Positions 21,101-28,573 of a DNA stretch of 28,573 bases are shown one piece after another. Source of the DNA: Lingula anatina (Eukaryota; Brachiopoda; Lingulata; Lingulida; Lingulidae). The notes below the pieces were generated by a model, which saw only the letters and a program-made list of their open reading frames with translations, did not search any database and had not been told where the DNA came from. The stretch's first letter is position 1. Each line of letters starts with the position of its first letter. Where the stretch lies: assembly GCF_001039355.2 (NCBI RefSeq), contig NW_019774147.1, positions 325,036-353,608 of the forward strand, in the 5' to 3' direction. The position numbers and the translations under genes are program-made.

Positions 21101-22550
21101 GGTAAGTATGGGAAAATTGTTGTTTACTCTAGGAAAATTCATTTTTTGGCCAAAACGAAGAGTTATTATCCCTTTAATGGAATAATTGCCACCAATTTCA
21201 ATTATTACTGTAGACATTCAGAAAAAAAGAAATAAGCACAGAGATGTCATTATTTCCTGTAGTGAAAAGTGACAGGCAATAGGCTAAGTCTGTTAACATA
21301 ATACATATCACCATTTCATTACTGTACCTTTGTAGTGATCTTGAACGTAATATATGACTCCATTGTGGTAACATGCTTCTCTGGATTGTCAACAACAATA
21401 AACAAGTCCTTTGTTTCATTATCCATCTGTTCATCTTCCAACTCCAAATTCCTAATTCCAGAGCCTTCTAACAAGTCTGCTGTTGTAGAATTTTCTGAAT
21501 CCTGGTGAAACAACAAAATGCAATGTGCAGTAGTAGTGTCATTATGCATAAAAACTCAAAGACCAGAAATCTATGTTTTTCTCTAGCTCTCTTTTTTAAC
21601 AATATTATAATATTCAATATTTAAATAAAATGAAGTGCATATAAAGCTAAAATCACACAAAAGATATGCTCCTGATCAATGGTACTTTCTCACAATCTGC
21701 TTTACCTTTAAGCTTCCTATCTTGCATGCAGTTGATAAGTCAAATGCTCTTGCCGAAATGATAGTAGATTTGCAAAGACATGTACGCAATTTGATTATAA
21801 ATGCAGCCATGCAGGAGTCAACTAATCATCTCTTCAGTTCAAATACTTAGAACCCAAGCACTTGGATGGGCAATGATTGGTTATTTAATATTGACTTCTT
21901 GCTATGAATATGGACTTTAAATTATCTAAAAAAAAGTCATACATATCAGGGGGTTTGTTTCATTTACCCTGTACATTCAATTATTGATTGAATCCCAGAG
22001 TCTATTGTGTCAAAGATATGGTTGTCTTGCTAATCAATTCCAAAGCACACCAACACATATATTGGTAAATTTACTGAACATGAAATATGTAAAACCTTAG
22101 CTGTGTACATAAGTTTACAAAAAAAAAAAGAAAAATTGTATGAGTGCCCCACCCCTCAAAAATAAAACCAAACACGATTCGCATCATTTGAACATTTCCA
22201 TGTATTTTTCATTCCTGGCGAATAATGTTTAATGATAATGATAAAAAATAACACGTTGTCATTTTCTCGAGCTACCATTCAAACCTGCTGGCTGGCTTGT
22301 AATACCAATAAAACGAAAAGGCCGTAAGCTGTCAGTGCTTGGAAGGTTAGGTGATATCGGAGCTGTTAGAAATAGATCTATGAAATGATTCATTGCCTAA
22401 AGTTTACAAAATCATGCCTACCAATGGGATACCATCGTCACTTCCTAAATTTATGCTATTTAATTGATCGCTCGAAGGAGACAGGTCTTCAAAATCTTCG
22501 TCTCCGAACAGTTCTCTTTCAGCTGCTGCTGCACTAAGTGGATCAGCCAT
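15448..22550 (-). CDS. SNX30: Sorting nexin of the SNX7/SNX30 type (PX-BAR), 10 coding exons
   Basis: SNX7/SNX30 proteins bind endosomal phosphoinositides through a PX domain and curve membrane through a BAR domain, often as heterodimers with SNX4. Exons in transcript order: 22422-22550, 21328-21501, 19895-20005, 19499-19660, 19081-19276, 18808-18938, 17503-17658, 16688-16792, 15839-15991, 15448-15522. All join in frame to 463 residues, from ATG at 22550 to TAG. An acidic N-terminus (1-75) precedes the PX domain (about 77-192), with [11 protein letters not shown] at 114-124, the lipid-pocket loop IPPLPEK at 137-143 and the typical [17 protein letters not shown]. The BAR region (about 230-455) holds KEYILY, the conserved LKADMERW and a closing [13 protein letters not shown]. 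Exon 16688-16792 adds about 30 residues ([14 protein letters not shown]) that I do not recall in the human proteins. Vertebrate SNX7 and SNX30 are paralogues, so the symbol is approximate. Confidence 0.9.
18095..18187. repeat. (CA)n microsatellite and C10 run
   Basis: A 51-base CA run (18095-18145) is followed by ten C (18178-18187). In the minus-strand SNX transcript these become a G10 run and then a long UG repeat, lying in the intron just downstream of the candidate 39-nt exon. Confidence 0.95.
18224..18262 (-). CDS. SNX30: Candidate 39-nt cassette exon of the sorting nexin gene
   Basis: On the minus strand, a pyrimidine-containing tract and TTTGCAG precede 39 open bases (13 codons, [13 protein letters not shown]), then the donor GTGAGA. 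Both ends are phase 0 and both flanking exons are phase 0 at this point, so inclusion or skipping keeps frame. Skipping aligns the flanking parts with human SNX30 without a gap, so this would be a lineage-specific insert at the BAR region, not a core exon. It could also be chance splice-site look-alikes. Confidence 0.4.
20200..21177. mobile_element. TTAA-flanked element with inverted termini, in SNX intron 2
   Basis: The 20-base ends are perfect inverted repeats: TTAAAGGGATAATAACTCTT at 20200-20219 and its reverse complement at 21158-21177. With TTAA on the outside of each, the structure is TTAA, AGGGATAATAACTCTT, interior, the mirror end, TTAA. TTAA duplications are typical of piggyBac and Kolobok-type transposons. 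The interior contains the palindrome ATCTCTTAAGAGAT twice (near 20380 and 20931), each followed by about 65 bases of similar sequence, and inner copies of the terminal motif near 20465 and 21078. No transposase is visible, so it is non-autonomous. Confidence 0.7.
21015..21177. repeat. Two tandem ~83-bp units at the right end of the TTAA element
   Basis: The unit beginning ACCATTGGTAAGTA, with GGGAAAATTG, an inner AGGAAAAT and ending near CAAAACGAAGAGTTATTAT, occurs at about 21015-21094 and again at about 21098-21177. Copies differ at several positions. The second unit ends in the element's right terminus. Confidence 0.7.
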
Positions 22551-23020
22551 TTTTTAATATCTACAATTTAAGCCGCTTGCAACATAAAAATTTTGATACA
22601 CTTTTATCACGTTTAAAGACTTATCAAATTTTATGGATGCACATACTTAATAATTCATTGTAATCACATACTTCTAGGTTGAGCAAACTTTAAAAAAACC
22701 CAACTCTTCCACTTTGTTTTAATTTAACCCAAGCGCCACATATCAATTCGCCAAGATGAGATTCAGGCAAAAATGCGAGAACTTTGAAATAAAGACATTA
22801 AAACACCATTTTTTGTACAGAATAACAATTAACAATTTGTATAAAATATTAAAATCAAAATTTTAATGTTATATGTGCAAATTAATTCACATTTTTTTTC
22901 TGAACTCTTAAAATTTCTGACCTCTCATCTCCCCCTAGTGACAAAACTAAGATCACGCTGTCGCCGCCCAAGTACGTGTAAATAGCTTGTAGCTAGGTAC
23001 TCAACAGTGACAGGGAAAAG
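22551..23020 (+). promoter_or_regulatory. Probable shared promoter region and candidate noncoding first exon of ELOVL
   Basis: The sorting nexin starts leftward at 22550 and the elongase reads rightward, so this region lies between divergent genes. A short GC-richer patch at about 22950-22980 precedes a strong-looking donor, AAAAG|GTATGA, after 23020. The first coding exon of the elongase begins at an acceptor (26011-26012) and has 12 bases of leader before its ATG, so an upstream noncoding exon must exist; this is the best candidate. Nothing else coding is seen here. Confidence 0.35.
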
Positions 23021-23718
23021 GTATGATATCCTTTGAATCTGAAAATTACTGTCATTAGTAAACTATGCTGTGTGTGTATATATATAAGCAAGTACTAAAT
23101 GATATAATTATGACATTTTTTCACCATGAACAGTCTGTGTACACATGTAGGCTACACATAATGGTAGTATACACATGTACATAGATATAGATATAGGCAT
23201 TATGTAATAATTGTTTGTATCATTTTGCAAACTCAACATTTTTCTCTTATCTTAACTTACTACTCGTACTCTCAGTATATGTCAATTCTATCTATTAACC
23301 TACTACAGTATATATAGTACCTGTCCCTACCAGAACATTTACTGAAGTATCATGACACGAATGTAAAAAATAGCGGCCGTGCCAGCATCACATAAAATAC
23401 AGACATGGGGAGACTGCCAGTCTGACTGGTCATGACTGCCTGAAAAGCCAGAGGACCAGCAAGATGTTTGTTTATTTTGCAAAGTTTATTTGGAAATACA
23501 GTACATTAAAATAAACTACAGTGTATACTGAAATTGACTTATGGACCTGTGCAAAATAAGACCTGCAGATTTCCAGTAAGGCAGGTCCTCTGAGCCTTCA
23601 GTACCTCCAAAGTTTTCCTCATGTCTGAAAATAGTGAAAACAGTTTGGCATGCTTTCGTCCAATTCTCTCTCAATGTTTGAGTAATAGGCTCTCGACAGT
23701 CTATTTTGCATATAAGTC

Positions 23719-23721
<3 letters not shown>

Positions 23722-23754
<33 letters not shown>
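23722..23754. repeat. (AT)n microsatellite, left of MITE
   Basis: A 33-base AT run directly left of the inverted-repeat element at 23757. Confidence 0.95.
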
Positions 23755-23756
<2 letters not shown>

Positions 23757-23757
<1 letters not shown>

Positions 23758-23927
23758 TGGGGTAGCGCTAGCAATTTTTATCGCTTAGCCAAATCACTTC
23801 TTTTTTGTCAATTTGTTATCAAAATGGTTATAATTTGACTAAAACAAGTCAAATCAAGCCCTTTTTCTTTAGCCAATTTAAGAAAGTTTTAGCATTTGGC
23901 TAAATTGGAGAGTGTTAGCGCTACCCC

Positions 23928-23929
<2 letters not shown>
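23757..23929. mobile_element. 173-bp MITE embedded in an AT microsatellite
   Basis: The ends are 16-base inverted repeats with one mismatch: CTGGGGTAGCGCTAGC on the left and GTTAGCGCTACCCCAG on the right. A second internal inverted pair uses TTAGCCAAAT (near 23787) and ATTTGGCTAA (near 23894). AT runs flank both sides, so the exact target duplication cannot be read; TA is possible. No coding potential. Confidence 0.75.

Positions 23930-23983
<54 letters not shown>
23930..23983. repeat. (AT)n microsatellite, right of MITE
   Basis: A 54-base AT run beginning at the right end of the element at 23757-23929. Confidence 0.95.
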
Positions 23984-23985
<2 letters not shown>

Positions 23986-24221
23986 CTGTGAAAACCACTA
24001 TGAATAAGGTATAATATATCTTCCAGTCATGCCACTGAAAAAAAATCATACTACTGGGGGAATGGCAAACCTGTTAAAGACCAACCAAAGGATAACGTTA
24101 CCAATTTAAAACTTCCATTATACAGGATTCTGCAGAGCATTTTGTTACTTGACAGATGAAATACTGTCTTGTTTGATTTACCAATAAATATAAACTATGT
24201 AACTTGAGGAGGTAAGAGGAG

Positions 24222-24388
24222 CAGGGGCGGATCCAGAGTTATTTTCTGACAGTCTTCCAAAATATTTTTGTTGATCCATCCTCATTTTTGATCGTCTTCC
24301 AACAGAAAAAGTTAAATATCCGTCTATGTAAACTTGAAAATCTGACCGTCTTCCAAAAGACCCAGAAGACGGCCTAAATCCGCCCCTG
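24222..24388. mobile_element. 167-bp MITE with CAGGGGCGGAT termini and 5-bp TSD
   Basis: Left end CAGGGGCGGATCCAG and right end CTAAATCCGCCCCTG are inverted repeats with two mismatches in 15. AGGAG borders both sides (24217-24221 and 24389-24393), a likely target duplication. The interior has three copies of GTCTTCCAA, near 24253, 24293 and 24349, and no coding potential. Similar termini are common in marine invertebrate genomes, from memory. Confidence 0.75.
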
Positions 24389-24671
24389 AGGAGAGCTCCC
24401 CACCCCCAACCACAGAGGACACTTTAGTTGACAGTCATTTTACACATTCGCACCAGTGCTATATCTTGCTGGCATATCACCTCTATATTTCATTCATATA
24501 TTGAAAACCATGAATATAGGAGCGCTAATGCAAGAAATTTTGTGCTAATATCTAGCTTTATCAAAAACATAAAATATGATTGCAAGAGCACATGGGATTT
24601 TATGTTATAAGGAAAGAAAATTGTACCAGTAAGAGGACTAGATAGATAAGAGCAGTTAAGATATCATTGAA

Positions 24672-24678
24672 TGTGTGT

Positions 24679-24716
<38 letters not shown>

Positions 24717-24744
24717 TTGATGTGTGTGTGTGTGTGTGTGTGTG
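24672..24744. repeat. (GT)n microsatellite, interrupted
   Basis: GT/TG runs at 24672-24715 and 24720-24744, broken by a single C near 24683 and by ATTGA. Confidence 0.95.
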
Positions 24745-26024
24745 CATTTTGACATTAGTAATATCTAGGACACAATAAATTGTGTCCTGGGTAATATTAA
24801 CCAGTTTTGCTGTTAAAACATATGCTTCTGAAAGCGAGTTGCAACAGAAGATTATGTGATTTTCTTATTAAGGTTACTTCTTGTTCTTAATATTGATAAA
24901 TCCAATTATTATATAGTCATTCCCTATTTTAGCATTCAGAACAAGTAATTCACAGACCTTACTCATATGTATTGTCATTTCTTCACTACTGTAACAGTTG
25001 TCTTCCTAAAAGATCACCATATTTTATGTAATGTCTGACACAAAATGACCTTAGGTCAAGCATACATGCATGTACTTGTTGGATAGTGACTTATATTTAT
25101 GATGGTTCAGAAGCACGCACATGGGTGTAAAGGTCAATATCATGTCAGTTTTATTCAGTTATTGTGTTCTTATAGAAATAACAATTTAATTAACTTCATA
25201 CAACTGAACCACATGTACTAGTACTAGTAGTTTTCTTTTTAGGGTCTACTGTTGTTTAAATAACAAGTTTTAACAGTTTCACTTAATCAAGAGATATTTC
25301 TTGTTGTGATGCATTACAAAGATGACAACTGAGATGTATTGGTGACGCTTAGTTCAGCCATGAGGATAATATTAACTTGCATTGTATTTAAAATCATGTG
25401 TTATATGAGTGGCTTGTGTGAACATAATATCACACTTCAGTAATGTTCACAGCATTGATTTCTCATGGAATTCTATTCACGTTTGCTTCATTGCTTTACT
25501 GTGAACTGGTTATTACATTTCATGGAAAACATGGGTGTTAAGTACTTGCATATGCATCTTTGCTAGCCTGTTTCTCTGCTAGCTGTAACAGACTGACAGG
25601 CGTAGGATAATAGATTTTGATATCATTTATTTGCTCTAGAAAGCTAGCAGGATCAGTCATCGATGACCTCTCTGATAGGGTGTCTGTTAATTCACTATGC
25701 TTGATATTACTAACACAAAAACAAATTTACATTTCCAGAGATCAGTTTCTAACTGACTGTACTCTGTTTTCTATTCCTCACTGGAATCTCCCAAGGTTAT
25801 GCAATATAGCTAAAGATGAAAATGACTAAACTCAAATGGCAATAAATTTTTTTTATGTTTACTTACCACAAGATGAAGCACTTAAGATACATAACAGTGA
25901 TTCTTAAAGCAAGAGATATTGAAGACAGTTAAGATACATTTATTTTCTTTACTACTTTTAGAGACCTTTGACACAATTAAACTGGGGCTGATTTAACTTT
26001 AATTAATTCCAGGAACTGTTTAAG

Positions 26025-28173
26025 ATGGCTTCTCTCAGCGAAATGGTTGTAACAGCTCAAAAAATGTATGATGACATCATGCAGAAAGGAGGTGAGACAT
26101 GATGTATACCACAATATGATGTATATCATAGCATTTTAGCTTCAGTAACATCTGTGACACTTCTTTTTCTATCATAAATAGATACAGGTACATTCTTGGT
26201 GCGGTGCAAAATACTCCATTTACATGGATTTTAAGTTTATTATACTAGTTTATTTAATAAACATCAAAAACAATGTGTCAAAATGATTTTCTGTATTCTC
26301 TCTTTTTGAATTTTGAGTGGTTCAAATAAATTAATTGCTTTGGCAATTTTGCACTTTTGAAATATTTTTTAAGTCCCACTGACATGTTAACTACCTTAAT
26401 TTATTCATATAAATCATTGTGTCCAGATAATTTTTCCAGATCATTTTTGGCCATTGTCTATACTATCTAGTCATTATAAGCCCTTTATTTGTAGTCTTCA
26501 GAATGGCTCATTTTAATGTAAAATATTGGCCCTTTTCACTATTTTTGCTTGCCATGATAATCTTTTGTTAATCACCTCTGTCTTATTTTCAGACCCCAGG
26601 GTAGCAAACTGGGCAATGATGTCAGCCCCATGGTCAAGTCTTTTCCTATGTATATTTTATGTTGTACTCGTCAAGCTAGGACCATGGTATATGAAGGACA
26701 AAAAGCCATTTGAACTGAGAAATGTTTTAGTTATATATAATCTGGCCATGGTAGCATTGTCAACATATACTTTTACTGAGGTATGAAAAGCAATGCCTTT
26801 TACCACATATTTTAGACAAAGTGTCTGTTGCTTGTTCAGAAATTGAAATTTTAAGACACTCCATATTTTTAAAAATATTTTTATGTACAGATTCTGTTAA
26901 AATTGTGTCTGTTAAATTAAACAATTGGAATGATGTGTTTTGGGTTAAGTGTCTGTATATTTGCCAGTTTTGCTGTCTGGTTGGCAATCACATTCAGAGT
27001 GATTTCCTTCTCAAACTATGTGCATAATGTGAGTACTTTGGCCTGCTTATTCGGGAATAACAATATTCTGCTTGCATCTCCCCTGTATCAGTTCTGGATA
27101 TGGAACTAATTTATCAAAATTTGTTTTCAGTTTTTATTATCTGGATGGTTAGCAGGGTATAGTTTGGGTTGTCAACCAGTAGACTATTCTAATTCACCTC
27201 AAGCTCTAAGGGTAAGCATAATAAGTTATATTAAAACTTGTGAAAATATTTGTGACACTAGTCAGTTACCACCACTTCTTTATCAGTTCTGCAGTAAGAA
27301 TGTGATAGGTAGTACAATGTAAAATGTTATCAGTACTCTTTTCCTACATTATACATTTTTGTTTCAGATGGCCAGTGTGTGCTGGTGGTTTTACATCTCT
27401 AAGTTCATTGAACTTTTTGATACGGTACGTTCATACGTTCGTATATCATTGATCAGACTTGTCTGACCTCCTGAATGATAATACTGATTATCTGTAATAA
27501 CTCTCATAATCAGGGGCCAGGAAATGTTAAATGAATGGGACAGTTAATCGAGCCCTCCATGCACCATTCCACAGTGTTGGCCAAAGGAATAAAAGATGAC
27601 TCAACTAAATTAGTTATGTCTCTTCTATTATTAATTATAATTTTTTTCATTATTTCAGTTATTCTTTCTCTTACGTAAGAAGGACAATCAAGTGACGTTC
27701 TTGCATGTTTTTCATCATGGAATTATGCCAGTTTCCTGGTGGTTTGGAGTAAAATTTGTACCAGGTGGGTGAATCAGCAAGTAAACTGTGTTACATGTAT
27801 GTAACAGATTGCATCACTCATCAGAGTTGTAGATAAATGTAACCAGAATGTACAATATATGGCAAACATGGATCCATGTTTTATATGGCAGCTGGTTGGA
27901 AGGGATGATTTAAATCCATTGTATTCATATTTGAAAGAAATTTTTTCTATATTATTTGAATCACCCCAATGTGATGTGGTGTTAGATACATGTAAGGCAA
28001 GCCTTTTAATATTTTTTTTTGTTGCTGTGATTCCAGGTGGTTTTGGCACCTTCCATGCCACATTTAATTCCTTTATTCACATGGTAATGTACTTTTACTA
28101 TGGACTGTCTGCCATGGGACCTGCCTTTCACAAATATCTCTGGTGGAAAAAATACATGACCAAGTTGCAGATA
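26025..28173 (+). CDS. ELOVL7: Very-long-chain fatty acid elongase, ELOVL1/ELOVL7 type, 5' part
   Basis: ELOVL enzymes are multipass ER proteins that condense malonyl-CoA with fatty acyl-CoA, the rate-limiting step of elongation. Exons: 26025-26091, 26593-26780, 27131-27211, 27368-27424, 27659-27764, 28037-28173; phases agree and give 212 residues before the window ends in the next intron. Matches to recalled ELOVL7 include [16 protein letters not shown] (23-38), [52 protein letters not shown] and [20 protein letters not shown]. The histidine box HVFHH at 147-151 (HxxHH) is intact, as is HMVMYFYYG at 181-189. Missing are the last two or three membrane segments and the lysine-rich ER-retrieval tail. 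Which of ELOVL1 or ELOVL7 is closer cannot be settled; invertebrates often have one gene for both. Residue 23 is split by a phase-1 intron. Confidence 0.92.
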
Positions 28174-28259
28174 GTAAGTAAAGAGCAGATGTATGATTTT
28201 TTTTTTTTACAAAGTTCAGTCAAGAAATATAATAATAGTTCAGAAAGAGGCCACTTTTT

Positions 28260-28287
28260 ATGTACAGACACAGATGTGTCTGTACAT
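28260..28287. repeat. Perfect palindrome with 13-bp arms
   Basis: ATGTACAGACACA and its exact reverse complement are separated by GA. It lies in an elongase intron and may be the end of a repeat element, as it directly precedes the CGT/CGC run and the 161-bp repeat. Confidence 0.8.
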
Positions 28288-28306
28288 ATAGCCATCATCT
28301 GCGTCT

Positions 28307-28329
28307 GTCGTCGCCGTCGTCGCCGTCGT
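28307..28329. repeat. Short CGT/CGC triplet run
   Basis: About 23 bases of CGTCGTCGC-type triplets, the most CpG-dense spot nearby. Confidence 0.85.
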
Positions 28330-28337
28330 GCACTTTT

Positions 28338-28573
28338 ACCGATAACACGATAAGTGGAAAACCATTTTACCTTTTGACTTGAAACTTGCAGAACTGATGA
28401 ATATTCATAATACGCAGGTCAAGTTCGAAAATCAGCATGATCGGGTCACTTTTAGGGAATTTATGCTGTTTTTTCACTTTTTTCAGCATATATGCAGCAC
28501 CGATAACACGATAAGTGGAAAACCATTTTACCTTTTGACTTGAAACTTACAGAACTGATGAATATTCATAATA
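28338..28573. repeat. Tandem repeat, 161-bp period, running off the window
   Basis: Bases 28338-28412 and 28499-28573 match over 75 positions with one difference (G/A at 28388 against 28549). The second copy is cut by the window edge, so copy number is unknown. It lies in an intron of the elongase gene. Confidence 0.85.

Larger units (their letters stand above)
23021..26012. other. Probable first intron of the elongase gene
   Basis: If the noncoding first exon ends at 23020, this is a 3-kb intron ending in a TTCCAG acceptor at 26007-26012. It contains two MITE-like elements, AT and GT microsatellites, and otherwise AT-rich sequence in which I see no supported exon. Confidence 0.4.

Noticed and set aside
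27859-28353. 164-codon open frame on + near the elongase
   Set aside because: It reads through intron sequence on both sides of the real elongase exon 28037-28173, which has clear splice sites and a homologous neighbour exon.
1-28573. CRISPR arrays, operons, ribosome binding sites, rRNA or tRNA genes
   Set aside because: None were seen; the window is intron-containing animal DNA and regular repeats present are microsatellites or transposon-like.

Overview
This is nuclear DNA from an invertebrate animal: about one third G+C, spliced genes with GT-AG introns, many microsatellites and many small inverted-repeat elements. Protein matches are to animal families (DCAF15, SNX7/SNX30, ELOVL1/ELOVL7). 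The repeat style, including termini like AGGGATAATAACTC, suggests a lophotrochozoan, possibly a bivalve mollusc, but the phylum is an inference. All identifications come from reading translations and recalled family sequences; no search was run.

Layout. 1-1290 holds an NRF-1-like promoter palindrome, one uncertain exon, and a clear terminal exon (1014-1288) of an unrecognised + strand gene ending in a CaaX box. 1289-4152 is mostly noncoding, with copies of a small repeat. 4153-11053 is a DCAF15 orthologue in 13 exons (784 residues). Intron 1 carries an inverted-repeat transposon remnant, and intron 2 a recent-looking TIR element with a fragment of a RecQ-like helicase gene. 11410-12677 contains five short phase-compatible open exons that may be an unknown small gene or alternative 3' exons of DCAF15. 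12678-15447 is repeat-rich noncoding DNA. 15448-22550 is a minus-strand SNX7/SNX30-type sorting nexin in 10 coding exons (463 residues), with one candidate 39-nt cassette exon and a 978-bp TTAA-flanked element in intron 2. 22551-26024 is a probable head-to-head promoter region, a candidate noncoding first exon, and a long intron with two MITEs and microsatellites. 26025-28173 is the first 212 residues of a + strand ELOVL1/ELOVL7-type elongase that runs off the window. The last 300 bases are intronic repeats.

The genes have unrelated jobs: DCAF15 is a substrate receptor of CUL4-DDB1 ubiquitin ligases, SNX7/30 works in endosome membrane sorting, and ELOVL extends very-long-chain fatty acids in the ER. 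They do not form a pathway. The most interesting material is in the introns: the helicase-carrying TIR element, the cassette exon beside UG and G runs, and the unrecognised exon chain after DCAF15.
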